A stretch of DNA of 64,000 nt. Origin: Prorocentrum cordatum. Taxonomy: Eukaryota > Sar > Dinophyceae > Prorocentrales > Prorocentraceae. The stretch spans positions 32,501 to 96,500 of the forward strand of contig CAUYUJ010018065.1 of NCBI GenBank assembly GCA_963575745.1, written 5' to 3'. The position numbers and the translations under genes were made by a program. The stretch's first letter is position 1; every line of letters starts with the position of its first letter. The notes beneath the pieces are model-generated. The model did not search any database, was not told where the DNA came from, and saw only the letters and a list, made by a program, of their open reading frames with translations. Shown here piece by piece: positions 38,518 to 49,249 of the stretch.

Positions 38518-39108
38518 CGTTCGGAGGAGCTCCCAATGGGGCCACGAAACGTGTGAGGGGTGTGCCAAAATGGGTGCGGTGGCCGCATGCGAACGCTTGG
38601 ATTTGGGCATTCGGTGGGGCTCCCCGTGGTGCTACGAAACGTGCGAGGGGTGTGCCCACATGGGTGCGGTGGCAGCATGCGGAAATTTGCATGTGGGCAT
38701 TCGGTGGGGCTCCCGATGGTGCCACGAAACGTGTGAGGTGTGTGCCAAAATGGGCGCGGTGGCCGCATGCGAACGCTGGCATTTGGGCCTTCGGTGGGGC
38801 TCCCTGTGGTGCCACGGAACGCGTGAGGGGTTTGCCAAAATGGGCGCGGTGGCCGCATGCGAATGCTGGCGGTTGGGTCTTCCGTGGGGCTCTGTGGGGC
38901 CACGAAGCGTGCGAGGGGTGTGCCAAAATGGGCGTGGTGGCCGCACGCGAAAGCTTGGATGTGGGCCGTCGGCGGGGCTCCCTATGGTGCCACGAAACGT
39001 GCGAGGGGTGTGCCAAACTGGGTGCGGCGGCCGCATGCGAACGTTGGCATCTGGGCATTCGGTGGGGCTCCCTATGGGCCACGATACGTGTGAGGGGTGT
39101 GCCAAAGT
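38518..39108 (+). repeat. about 90-bp tandem repeat, array 2 (forward)
   Basis: GCCACGAAACGTGTGAGGGG starts units at 38540, 38631, 38721, 38811, 38899, 38989 and 39078. Because most units are a multiple of three, several frames remain open across the array, giving repeated 30-residue peptides (GGAPxGATKRVRGVPKWxR type). I treat these as non-coding. Confidence 0.88.
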
Positions 39109-39349
39109 GAGCGAGGTGACAGGAGGAGGAAGGAGGAGGGGGAGGAGGAGAAGAGGAGAAGAGAGGAGAGGAACGCGGGGACCGTCTCTTCGAAACGAGG
39201 ACCCAATACCACAGGACGGTTGGGGAAGAAACTCGCGCGCCTGGGAGTTCAAACGAAACGCGCCCGCGCCCCTGCGAATATTTACTATAACTATAGGTTT
39301 CCGACGGGACACACACACATGCTACCAGACATGCTTGTCGCGCGCGCGC

Positions 39350-39710
39350 ATGACCAAATCATTCAAACGCCCGTGCGCGCATGCTGTCGCAAGGACCCCT
39401 AGCAAAAAAAAATGACTCAGAGCACACGCGCGCGTCGTCGCGCGCACATGCCGAAACCCGTCAAACAGATAGTCGCCGTAAGGAGTTCAAACCCGAGCAC
39501 CCCGAATATATCTATATATATACAATTATTTGTGTGCATATATATATATATGTGCATACATACATAAACATGTAAATACATACATGCATACATGCATGCA
39601 TGCATGCATTCATACGTACACGCATACATACATGTGTATGCATGTTTGTACAAAAATGTGTACATATATATGTGTGTACACCTCTATACGCAATCACCGT
39701 GTACGTATAC
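39350..39710. repeat. satellite fragment, then ATAC/ATGC tetranucleotides
   Basis: CGCCCGTGCGCGCATGC, AGCACACGCGCGCGTCGTCG and AAGGAGTTCAAA match the 290-bp satellite. CATA/CATG/TATA words follow from 39500. Confidence 0.75.
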
Positions 39711-39714
39711 ATAT

Positions 39715-41119
39715 ATGTATATCATGTGTGTCACACGGACAGGCACAGAACTATAATTTGGGCGAGTGGGTTAGCTCCTTGCGCGGGTCTCGAAATTCCA
39801 AACTTAATTTTACAACATCGTCTTACGTATTGGTTCGCCCGCCATTCGAGGGGGCCGTTCGCGCCCGTTGGATTTGCCGGCCGGAGCCTCGGCGTCGCTT
39901 GCCAGTGTCAGTCTGGAATCAAGACTTGCGCCTCACGAGTGGATTGGAGGATGAGCGCATGGTGAGTCTTTCAGCTGCGGGGTGGCGCGGCGTTCGCCGC
40001 CACGCAAGGGCCAGGGGCAATTGGCAAACGCTCAGGGAAATGGAGGGCGGTAGGTAGAGGAAGAACGGGGGAGGGGGAGGCCAAAGCAGCGGGCGGGAAT
40101 GGGGAACATAGTGACCAGGCGAGATGCTCTGATAGGGGGAGATGTGGGCGGAGACCGCTGTTGGAATTCCGTCAGATAGCTCTTGGACGTCCAGACACCT
40201 CCGCCCGGAGGCCGGCAGGGGGTTCAGCGGCCCTCGCCTTCCTGACTCTGCGGGCGGGACGCGACGACGCACCCGACCTTTACCCCGTCCTTTTCGCTAG
40301 GTGCCCGTCTGCACGTGCTCGCCCCGCGCGAAACATCCAGCGCGTTCAAAAATACACTGAGCCAGGCAGTAGGTGTAGTTCTGCACGCGCTGGTTTCGCC
40401 GGAGACATCTTCACATAACGGGCACTTGTAGAATAACACCTGGCCAGCGGGGCGGGGCGCATGTCGGGCGCCGCCACTCGCGTTCCCAACGTGTACCGCG
40501 CCCCGGCCGCTAGGTGCCGTTTTGTGCGTGTCCCCTTTTCGCGAAGCATCGGCTGCCCGCGCTGCCCATCGCCGAGGCCCCGCCCCTTGGGTCGCTTCCC
40601 GCTGACATCCCACATCCCCTGGCTCAGCGAAGCCAGCCGTATGCCTGCGGGCCTCGGCCTCGCGCAGCCCACTTCCCTCCCCCACTTGTGCCCCAGCAGC
40701 ACGTTCGCCATCCGATCCCCCGCGTTTTCGGGTTCTTCGTGCCGGATTCCCCGTCCGAGGGTGAAACGGATGTTCGTGTTATGATGTTTCTTGCGGTTGC
40801 CGCCAAGCCTGGCCGTGAAACATGGTGATCGCTTCCACGTTTGGCACGCAACGTCGTCGCAACGACCATCGGTGTCCATCGTAGGTCGCGATGCGGTGTC
40901 CGTCCACCCAGACCGACCGACGCGCCAAATCGAATTATGATTGCCACCCGTGGTCCCCGCAACAAGCTGCAGTTTTGCAGTGTGTAGTTGTAGATGTGTT
41001 CGGTGGCACACGGTGTGGCAACATTCGATTTCAAATAAGGATGCGCTCACGCTCTTGCAAATTCTTAAGATAATCAGTTGTGTTTGAAGATGTTCATCAA
41101 ATTCGACCACACGAGCCTC
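39715..41119. other. mostly unique sequence with a diverged 210-bp pair
   Basis: CGCTAGGTGCC followed by a GCACGTGCTCG..CGCGAAACATC block at 40297 recurs at 40508, suggesting two old copies of about 210 bases. A 254-residue minus-strand frame (40346-41110) spans both copies; its composition is not convincing and I do not call it. Confidence 0.35.
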
Positions 41120-41860
41120 TTCGTGCCGCGTGCAGAAATCATTTGAACGCCTTTTGCGCGCTGGGGTGGGGCACGACCCTTGTCAAATAATATCATGCAG
41201 GCCGCTCGCGCGCGTCAACCGCGCGCGCATGTCGAACTCCATCCAAAACGCGCATCACCGACGTGAGGACACCGCTCATCGCCGTTCTTGGCTTTGCCGC
41301 CGTCATCGTCAGCATCGTCGCCACCATCGCTGCGATCATCATCGTGCCTACCGCTGTCGACGTCGCAGTGACGCCGCGCCCGCCCATGCCACCGACTCGC
41401 ACTGAAGTGCCCACTTGGAAGTGCCCACGGTCAGCGTTACCGCGGCCGCGTCGGTCGCGCCAAACTAGCTGGCCGCTGTGCGCGCGAGCATGCGCGAGTT
41501 AGTGCGGCCGCAAAGATGCACCAGCCAACATCAAGCACCCATCGCAAACGCAGTTGTATGGGTTTTGCAAACCAAGTTGCAGGTGGGTGGGTGGAATGGT
41601 TGCGCAAAGAAGGGAGCGGCGAACTCCAAGGATGTCAAAATTTAGTGCACCACGTTGATTGCACCCACATTGTGCTCCACATAGGATGCCCAACATATAA
41701 TGCACCAAAGAGATTGCACAACATAGCTCGCACGACATATGTTGCACAACATTGGTCACCCCACATAGGTTGCACCACCTAGATGGGACCGCATACATAG
41801 CACCACATAGAATTGTACGACGATGGTTATTCCACATCGATTGCATCACATTTGTGGCGA
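41120..41860 (+). repeat. composite satellite copy: satellite, TM-coding core, 14-bp array
   Basis: Order: satellite fragment (41120-41240), a core (41244-41500) matching 53948-54236, then TTTTGCAAACCAAGTTGCAG with GTGGGTGGGTGGAATG, then 14-bp units (41640-41850). Confidence 0.75.
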
Positions 41861-41998
41861 AATCATACTGTGTGGGGCCCACACTGGCCAACATATGAAT
41901 TAATATGTATACATGTATGCACGCAAATAATAAAATCGAGCCGCGAATTCGGAGTATAGAAGCCACCAAACCTTGATCGGTCGAGGATCGAGGATTTC

Positions 41999-42679
41999 AT
42001 GATGACGAAGAGGTGTGAGTTGAGGGGTGTCTGCTTCGCCCGGGGGGCGGCTGGTCGAGGTCTAAAAGGGGTCGTCTGGGAGAATTCCGTCTCCTTGCAT
42101 CGATCATCGATTGTTTTTGGAGCTGAAAAAATAAGTTATTTGCACGGTTTGTCTTGTCTGAGCGTCCTGCGGCTTCCGGCAATCTCCGGAGAACCCCAGG
42201 GGCCCTTGGAGACATTGATTTGGGAAAAGGGATCTCCAACGGAGGTGATGCTGCAAGGTTCCAGGGAAGCCCCTGGGGCTCGAACCTGTTCCTTCAGAAC
42301 TCGGGGCCCCCGAACGAACGGCACGGTCGCCTCACCGTGTGGTGAGTCACCAGGCATTCGGGGTGACCGCTTTGGGACTCGAGGCGTTGTCCGAGGACGT
42401 CTCGGGAGATTGGGGCCCCCCGGGTCCCAAAACCATGCGGTGGCGGACCGTGCCGTGTGGCCTTTGGGGATTTCGAGGTCAACGCACAGTCTATCGCCGC
42501 ACCGGCTTCGGACCCAACGTACCCATTCGGTTCACGGCGAAGTCCCGTGTCCCCGCGCTGCGGTGCTGGGGCGCAGGTTCGGTCTTCCAGAGTGCGCTGG
42601 TTTTGAAGGCGCACCTCTGCAGGGACTCGCCGCCGTCTTTTTCAACGCCGACCTCCGAGCTGCAGCTGTAGAGTTCTGA
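41999..42679 (+). CDS. putative 226-residue ORF, unknown
   Basis: ATG 41999 to TAG 42677-42679 in a stretch free of arrays. The protein is basic and Arg/Gly-rich with no membrane segment. A second frame (42339-42671) is open and reads about as well, which lowers confidence. Its TAG precedes element G2 by 23 bases. No domain recognised. Confidence 0.28.
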   Translation: MMTKRCELRGVCFARGAAGRGLKGVVWENSVSLHRSSIVFGAEKISYLHGLSCLSVLRLPAISGEPQGPLETLIWEKGSPTEVMLQGSREAPGARTCSFRTRGPRTNGTVASPCGESPGIRGDRFGTRGVVRGRLGRLGPPGSQNHAVADRAVWPLGISRSTHSLSPHRLRTQRTHSVHGEVPCPRAAVLGRRFGLPECAGFEGAPLQGLAAVFFNADLRAAAVEF

Positions 42680-42702
42680 AAGTTTCCTCGCCATCCTCTC
42701 GC

Positions 42703-42898
42703 AGGCCTCGAGGTTGACACCAACACCAATATCGGCGGCGTGCCTCCACCGAGGGAACAAGATCCGGGTCTCGGTGATGGTGGTAATACTCTGGCTTCCA
42801 AGGTGGCCGAAATATTACCACCAACACCGAAATCTAGGATCATCTCCCCCCTGTGGAGGCACCGCCCTGTGTTGGTGTTAGTGCCCATTTCCAGGCCT
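42703..42898 (+). mobile_element. MITE-like element, family G (copy G2) with 12-bp target duplication
   Basis: AGGCCTCGAGGTTGACACC to TTGGTGTTAGTGCCC..CCAGGCCT. The 12-base CTCGCCATCCTC occurs at 42687-42698 and again at 42897-42908, immediately flanking the element. Confidence 0.85.
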
Positions 42899-43029
42899 CG
42901 CCATCCTCGTCCTCCTTTCTCCCCGCCCTCCTCCTCTGGGACTTCGGGGGGGGCCCTCCTCGCCACGGCCGCACCGCCTCGAAAATTCGTGGTCAGAGCG
43001 TGCGCCAGGAGAGGTCTCGGGGTCGATCA

Positions 43030-43130
43030 TGGCGCCCCTCCTCCTCCTCCTCCACCACCTCCTCCTCCTCCTCCTCCTCCTCGTCCTCCTCCTCCTCCTC
43101 CTCCTCCTCCTCCTCCTCCTCCTCCTCCTC
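43030..43130. repeat. (CCT)n tract
   Basis: Near-pure CCT. Confidence 0.95.
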
Positions 43131-43139
43131 CCCCTGGGG

Positions 43140-43345
43140 AGGGAAGGAGGACCCAGTAGATCCAGGCTGGACTATTCCAGATGTCGGCGTCGTGAGGCCT
43201 GTTGGGATCCGAGGGCCATGAACGACCCGCGACGAAATGCCGGTCTGTCTGAAGGGGCCTGGAGTCGCCCTGGGGCCCACATTTTGAACAAAACCACGAC
43301 GCCGACGGTACGCATTGGTCCCCCATCCCGCAAAAGGGGGGGCGG
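43140..43345 (-). CDS. weak exon candidate with Cys pair
   Basis: On the minus strand a frame reads CVPSASWFCSKCGPQGDSRP, then mixed sequence with several Trp, before entering the CCT tract as poly-Gly. The Cys spacing resembles a small zinc finger but is incomplete. Other minus frames are also open. Confidence 0.2.
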
Positions 43346-43693
43346 AGGCGGAGGAGGGGGGCGGAAGATTGACGTGTTGGAGGTTGAGGGGGGGTTGGAA
43401 GGCATCCAGGGTGGTCCTCGTCGCCACTGGTGGATGTGTACCGAAATCTTGCACACATCGCCCTCCTCCGCCTACCCCTTCCCCTTCGCCAAACCCTCCT
43501 GCTCCTCACCATCCACCTCTCGATCTTCCTCATCATCTCCTGCCCCCTCCAAAGTTCCCGACGTTGAGTTGTTTCAGTAGAAGGTTTTGTTCCTGAGGAC
43601 CTGCATCATATCCCAGATTATTGTTCCCCACATCCAAAGTGGGGTTCTTGTTTTCTCTGGACACCCCGCGCAGGAACAGGAACCCACCATCTA

Positions 43694-43694
<1 letters not shown>

Positions 43695-43758
<64 letters not shown>

Positions 43759-43894
43759 CTCATTCCTCACTCACTCACTCATCATCCCTCACACACTCAC
43801 TCACTCGCACACTCACTCACTCACTCACTGACTCATCAGCACTCAAATATGATGATGAGTGTGCGCGTGAGAGAGTGTGATGATGATGATGATG

Positions 43895-43925
<31 letters not shown>
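43695..43925. repeat. (ATC)n with CACT-type and TGATGA sub-blocks
   Basis: Pure ATC at 43695-43758, CTCACTCA words, then TGATGA meeting ATCATC at about 43895, an inverted junction able to form a hairpin. Confidence 0.95.
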
Positions 43926-43984
43926 CCAGTCAGTCAGTCACTCACTCACTCACTCGCCTTGGGCTTCGTCTGTGAGTGAATTAT

Positions 43985-44790
43985 GAGGAAGTCTCAGGCG
44001 GGAGCCCCCTCCCTATGGGGCCCGCGGATTATGTTACTAATCCGAGCGGGTCATCGGAAACCTGTAATTGTCGTCACTGTTGGGCTCCTCAGGCCTGAAT
44101 TTGGAGGAAGTATGAGGCGGGGGCCTCGCCTGTGAGTAAATTGCGAGGAAGTCTCAGGCGGGAGCCCCTCCCTATGGGGCCCGCGGATTATGTTATTAAT
44201 CCGAGCGGGTCATCGGGATCCTGTAACTGTCGTCACTTTTGGGCTCCTGAGGCCTGAATCTGGAGGAAGTCTCAGGCGGGGGCCTCGCCTGTGAGTAAAT
44301 TGCGAGGAAGTCTCAGGCGGGAGCCCCTCCCTATGGGGCCCGCAGATCATGTTACTAATCCGAGCGGGTCATCGGGATCCTGTAACTGTCGTCACTTTTG
44401 GGCTCCTGAGGCCTGAATCTGGAGGAAGTCTCAGGCGGGAGCCTCGTCTCTGAGTGAATTGCGAGGAAGTCTCAGGCGGGAGCCCCCTCCCTATGGGGCC
44501 CGCGGATCATGTTACTAATCCGAGCGGGCCATCGGGATCCTGTAACAGTCGTCAATTTTGGGGTTCCTCAGGCCTGAATATGGAGGAAGTCTCAGGCGGG
44601 AGCCTCGTCTCTGAGTGAATTGCGAGGAAGTCTCAGGCGGGAGCCCCCTCCCTATGGGGCCCGCGGATCATGTTACTAATCCGAGCGGGCCATCGGGATC
44701 CTGTAACTGTCGTCAATTTTTGGGTTCCTCAGGCCTGAATATGGAGGATGTCTCAGGCGGGAGCCTCGTCTGTGAGTGACTTGCGAGTGA
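43985..44790 (+). repeat. 160-bp satellite, five copies
   Basis: GAGGAAGTCTCAGGCGGGAG starts units at 43985, 44145, 44304, 44463 and 44624 (spacings 160, 159, 159, 161). Each contains TATGGGGCCCGCGGAT, TTACTAATCCGAGCGGG and GGCCTGAAT. Reversed relatives lie at 59562-60880. Confidence 0.95.
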
Positions 44791-44890
44791 ATTCGTGTTC
44801 CCAGAACACCACTCCCAGGCCACATTTTGAATACCCGGAGCCAAATGTAGGCCACTTCGTGTTCGTCGTGTTCCCAGAGCGCTATTCCCG

Positions 44891-45225
44891 GCACGTATCC
44901 ATTGGGACACACCCCTGTGCGCTTCCTCTGGGTCGTGCCCCCGCACGTATCCACTGGGACGCACCCTGCGCGCTTACTCTGAGTCGTGCCCCCGGCACGT
45001 ATCCACTGGGACGCACCCCTGTGCGCTTCCTCTGGGTCGTGTTCCGGCACGTATCCACTGGGACGCACTCCCGTGCGCTTCCTCTGGGTCGTGCCCCCGC
45101 ACGTATCCACTGGGACGCACTCCCGTGCGCCTCCTCTGGGTCGTGCCCCGGCACGTATCCACTGGGACGCACCCTGTGCGCTTCCTCTGGGTCGTGTCCG
45201 GCACGTATCCACTGGGACGCACTCC
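44891..45225 (+). repeat. 52-bp tandem repeat, seven copies
   Basis: GCACGTATCCACTGGGACGC starts units at 44891, 44943, 44995, 45047, 45099, 45151 and 45201. The array ends 15-20 bases before the helicase exon. Confidence 0.95.
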
Positions 45226-45237
45226 TGGATGTCTCCA

Positions 45238-45522
45238 TTAGAGGCGCGCCGCTCGGGGTTCACCCTGACGCACGCGTCCTACCTGACCTCCACGCTGTCG
45301 CAGGGCCAGAGGCTGCGCAAGGGCGTCACCATCGACTGCGCGAGAGACGAGGACGCTGGCCGCACGGGCATGTCGGATGAGCAGTGGTGGCTGCACCTCT
45401 ACGTCATGTTCTCCCGCGCCACGCGCATGCGGAACGTACTGATCCTGCGGCCGCCGCCGCGGGAGTTCCTGGAGCGAGGGCCGCCGGCGTCCTTGCGGAA
45501 GGCGTTGCTGGAGTTCGACTAG
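45238..45522 (+). pseudogene. Pif1/RecD-like helicase C-terminal fragment (copy 1)
   Basis: Frame 1 reads GFTLTHASYLTSTLSQGQ, a helicase motif V region, then VTIDCAR, WWLHLYVMFSRATRM (motif VI, with the SRAT core) and a ILRPPPREFLERGPP tail typical of dinoflagellate Pif1-like helicases. Superfamily 1 helicases couple ATP hydrolysis to DNA unwinding; only the second RecA-like half is present here. It opens at TCCATTAG, a possible acceptor. The TAG at 45520 falls where copy 2 at 57.4 kb has a sense codon, and the frame stays similar to copy 2 for about 22 more codons to a TGA near 45594, so this stop is probably a nonsense change. No ATPase Walker motifs are nearby. Confidence 0.65.
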
Positions 45523-46115
45523 AGAGCGGTTGTGTCCAGGGCGGAGGCGGAGCAGCTCGCGGCAAAGCTGGGCTTCGCGCCGCCTCCCGCCTGAGCGTGG
45601 CTGCGCCCCGCTCGAAGCCCGCGGGGTTGTCCCAACGGTTTGGTCTTGCGCGCCAACGGCTCGCGGGGTTGTCCCGACAGCCTGGCCTGCGGGGTTGCCC
45701 CAACGGCTGCGCGACGCGGCCATCAGAGAACGCGCCAGTCCAGTGCTGGCCGAGGCGGCGACGGCGCCGAGGAACATCGACTTGCTTGCCCCGCCCAGGG
45801 GGAGGGGGAGGTGCACGTAGAGAAGCGGCAGGAGGAAGATGAGGATGGGGAGGGTATGGGGGAGGGCGATGATAAGGAGGAGGTGGAGAAGGAGGAGGGG
45901 GAGGTAGACGGAGGGGGAAGGGAGAAATAGAAGAAGGAGGGAAAAGAGAGGGCAGAGGAGAGGGCGAGAGGAGGGTGTTTGCCATGGCCAGGAGGAAAGG
46001 GAGAAGGGCACGCAAAACAGATTATCATGCGGGGTCCTTCCGTCGGAGTAATTTTGTTTGCCCCGAGATACCCGCCCCCAGGCGCCAACTTGGATTACAC
46101 ACCACGGGGCTCAAG
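45523..46115 (+). other. helicase 3' flank shared with the 57-kb locus
   Basis: GGGGTTGTCCCAACGG occurs three times near 45620-45705 and in reverse at 57200-57340. GTCCTTCCGTCGGAGTAATT at 46039 corresponds to 56954 reversed. A G/A tract lies at 45830-45960. Confidence 0.65.
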
Positions 46116-46262
46116 TAAACACAACGTCGCAGATCTTGGTTTTTTGTTCATCATCATCCTCCCCCCCTCCCGCTCCTCACTTGGGGCGGCCACGACAGAA
46201 CGACAGATTTTCTCGGGAGTTCAAGGCTGCGTTCGGTCACCGCTTATACGAGCGGGCCATCC

Positions 46263-46565
46263 ATGTTTGCATCCGTCCTCCCCCTCTTCTCCGTTTCATC
46301 TTCCTTCCGTTCCTTCTCAGAGATTTTGTTCCTCGTCGTGGTTGTGATGCTGACGTTACGCCTTCTATTCGTTATCCTCATGGCCCTCGTCGTTGTTAGA
46401 GGATCGATGGTTTGGGACGTGGTTTGCATTTTCTTGGGCTGCAGACGGACGTTTGCGGAGGCCTCCACGGACTTGTCAGATACCTTTTGGACCTCCAGAG
46501 GCCTTTGGGTACCTCGTTCGTGGACACCTTTCTTGGATATCCAAACTCAAGACAAGCGCGTGTGA
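46263..46565 (+). CDS. low-confidence 100-residue ORF with TM segment
   Basis: ATG 46263 to TGA 46565. A strongly hydrophobic span (ILFLVVVVMLTLRLLFVILM) is followed by a Trp-containing soluble tail. No repeat explains the frame, but no homologue is recognised and the hydrophobic part derives from T-rich codons. Confidence 0.25.
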   Translation: MFASVLPLFSVSSSFRSFSEILFLVVVVMLTLRLLFVILMALVVVRGSMVWDVVCIFLGCRRTFAEASTDLSDTFWTSRGLWVPRSWTPFLDIQTQDKRV

Positions 46566-46734
46566 TCGTTATCCCGTTGCTTGCGCCCAGTTTCGTTACC
46601 ATGCCAGCGCAGATCCTTGTGTGGCGACGCTTCGGGCACCGCCTGGAAGGCAGTAAAATGTGGCACGTCGCATCTTTATTATTGTAGAGGTTCTCGTGCG
46701 GCTAGGCCGTCAAGGGGATGTTTCCTGTGGTGCC

Positions 46735-47000
46735 GTCTTGAAGCCCTATCATGACGGTCTTACGATCTCTTACACCAGCTTGGGGCCCTCTTGTGCCGTC
46801 TTGGTGCCGTCGTAGGCCCCTTTCGGCTGTCGTGGTTCTCTCGCGGGGCCCGCTTGGGGCCATCTTGGAGCTTAGAGCCATCTTGGGCTGTCCTGGCCCT
46901 CTATTTGGTCGTCTCGGGGCTGCCCTGCATCGTCTGGGAGCTTTGTGAGGGCCTCATTGGGCTTGTGTGGCTTCTCGTTGGATCCTCGGAGGCCCCCTTA
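46735..47000 (+). repeat. LG minisatellite (diverged)
   Basis: GCCGTCTTG / GGGCCATCTTGG units, forward. Confidence 0.65.
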
Positions 47001-47204
47001 GAATCCACTTTGAGCCGAGAGGCCCAGGAAACTACAGGTTCACAACCTGAAGAATTCCACGCGCTTTTGAGTGGTGCTTCCTTCCAGGCTGTGCCTGCAC
47101 CCGACGTTCAGCGAACGCCAGGGCAAAGAACAGCTCTTTCTTGAGAGGCACAGCCTTATGTTCCCCGTGTTCGGGGTCTCCACCTTGGCGCATGTTCTGC
47201 TCGG

Positions 47205-47692
47205 CGGCGAGCGGGGGGGGAAGTGAGAAGGCCCTCTCAGAAGGCTCGGAAGTACCCCGGCCTCCTGAGCATTGTTCTGGGCTTTCCCCGAAGACACCGA
47301 AAATGTCTCACAAGGCCGGCGGGCTTCTGAGAAGCACCGCCGCCCTTTGAGGAGGTTCTTTCATTCGTCGTCGTCGTCGTCGTCATTGTCATCATTGTCG
47401 TCGTCGACGTCGACGCCAATCTCTGCTTGGGGTATCGCAGTGAGGCCTGGAGCCGTCGACCGCGCTTCACTCCTTCCAGCTGCCCCAGCAGTGTTCGGCG
47501 GCGTGCGAGGGGAGGAAGTGGGGAGGGGAAAGCCCTCTCAGAGGGCGGCGGGACTTCTCATAAGAGCCCTCGTGCCTTCTGAGGAGCTGCCTGTGCCTTC
47601 GGGGAAGGCTCGGGGAACTTCTGGGAGAAAGCCAGGGGACCTCCGAGCCTTCTGAGGAGGCCCGCCCCCTCCCATTTCCCCCGCGGGCGCGC
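47205..47692. mobile_element. two family F elements (47205-47352, 47510-47692)
   Basis: Each opens with GGGG..AAGTG and CCCTCTCAGA and closes with CTTCTGAG..GGAGG and a C-run. A (GTC)n run separates them (47370-47420). Confidence 0.55.
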
Positions 47693-47757
47693 CGCCAAGT
47701 GTTGGCGATTTCGCGGGGGCCGCTTTCGATTCGACTTCGGCTCGCAGGAGAGCTTGG

Positions 47758-47878
47758 CATCGCTCGGACGTGTGCATGTTTCCTTCGGCGAGGACCATCG
47801 AGGAGTATCCTCGATCATGTGGCGAAAAAACCACGCACAAAACCGAAACAAACACAGGGAATCGACGTCCGAGCGATG
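47758..47878 (+). mobile_element. MITE-like element, family C (copy C5)
   Basis: CATCGCTCGGACGTGTGCA at left and GACGTCCGAGCGATG at right form near-perfect termini; 121 bases. Confidence 0.85.
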
Positions 47879-48109
47879 GCGAGAGAGGCGGAACGAAGAC
47901 AGAACAAAAGACCACACACACAACGAAAACTACGACTATCGTTTCTGTCGTGTTCCCTGCAGTGCAGAGCAGGGCTCTCGGTATCCGCGGCCGCACCCTC
48001 CCCGGGCGCGTGCGGCGGCCACGTTGGGCGAAGCTTCAGCCGCCTGGGCGGGCGGTTGCGAGCTGAGCGGCGCAGACGGGCGTCGCAGGCGGACAAGGGG
48101 GGGGAGAGT

Positions 48110-48960
48110 TGAATGCGGAGGAGGAGAGTCCAGGGGGGGATGAGGAGGAAGAAGAAGAGGAGGAGAAGGAGGGGGAGGGGGGGGAGGATTCAGAGGAGGA
48201 GGAGGGGGTGTGGACGAGAGGGGCATGGAGGAGGTAGGAGGAAGGAGGGAGGCTGGCCAGCGAGACGAGAGGGGAGACGAGGAAGAGGAACAGGTGGAGG
48301 AGGAGGAGGGCGAAGAAAGGCATCAGGAGGAGCAGGAGGAGGAGGAGGAGGAGGACGGCGACGACGACGACGAGGGCAATGCGGACAAAGGCGAGGATGA
48401 GGATGGGGAGCAGGGGGCAGACAGAGGACGTTCGAAAAAGCAGCAGCTGGAGGCGTGGAGGGGGTGGAGGGGGTGGGGGATGAAGGAAGAGATGGAGGAG
48501 GAGGAGGAGGAGGAGGAGGAGGAAGAGGAGGAGGAGGAGGAGGAGGAGGAAGAGATGGAGGAGGAGGAGGAGGAGGAGGAGGAGGAGGCAGGAAGAGGAG
48601 GAGGAGGAGGCAGAAGATGAGCTCGAGAAAGGTCGCCTCCGCCACCGTCGCCCCTTCGTCCCCCCTCCCCCACGCCCCCGTGTACGCATCGTGTAGTAAA
48701 CGTGGTAGTGACGGCCCCCTGCACCATCAGGGCATCGAGATTGTGCGGGCCCGGTTGCGGCAGGATGGGAGGCCGATGAGGAAGGGGGAAGCGGGAGGAG
48801 GAGAAGGAGGTGGGTGGAGAGGGAGGAGGAGGAGGAGGAGGAGGAGGAGGAGGAGGAGAAGAAGGAGGTGGGTGCAAAGGGAGGAGGAGGAGGGAGGAGG
48901 AGCGGGAGGAGGAGAAGGAGGAGGAGGAGGAAGAGGAGAGGGGCGATGCCGAGGGACGGG
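48110..48960. repeat. (GGA)n purine tracts
   Basis: Dense at 48480-48615 and 48790-48945, with about 150 mixed bases between. The 530-residue minus frame through here is a Leu/Ser repeat artefact. Confidence 0.92.
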
Positions 48961-49109
48961 GAGGCGGGAGGCGCAGGGAGCGGGAGGAGGGGGTGAGGCA
49001 GCGAATTCCTCCTCCTTGATCCCATCTTCCTCGTGGTCCTCCTCAGTCTGCTCCTCCCCTCCCCCTCTCTCTCCTCCTTCTCCACTGTATGCTTCTCCTC
49101 GTTCGCGGG

Positions 49110-49215
49110 GTCGAGGAACTGGACTTGCAGCCGACGCTCTTCCAGCAGTTCATGGGCGACTTCAACCAGGAAGAGGAGGAGAGCGAGGAGGAGGACGAGG
49201 CTTGCCCGCGCGCCG
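49110..49215 (+). CDS. candidate exon, unknown acidic protein
   Basis: Downstream of a CTCC-rich pyrimidine stretch, the frame reads VEELDLQPTLFQQFMGDFNQ and then an acidic EEEESEEEDEA run. The amphipathic first half is not derived from the surrounding repeats. It enters an (ATC)n array soon after, so the donor must lie before about 49250. Confidence 0.35.
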
Positions 49216-49249
49216 CTGGACCCATATGCGGCCTCCCGTGGATGGGGAC

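Noticed and set aside
38355-39415. 251- and 281-residue repeat proteins
   Set aside because: Three plus frames and minus frames are all open across the 90-bp array; unit lengths vary by one or two bases, so no frame is maintained throughout.
40346-41110. 254-residue minus-strand frame
   Set aside because: It spans a diverged 210-bp duplication and shows no domain; the frame of the two duplicated parts is not the same.
43985-45225. CRISPR-like regular direct repeats
   Set aside because: The 160-bp and 52-bp units are contiguous tandem repeats without unique spacers, and the genome is eukaryotic.
46108-46115. GGCTCAAG as a second spliced-leader relict (also at 55988-55995)
   Set aside because: Only the last eight bases match; the upstream 14 do not resemble the leader.
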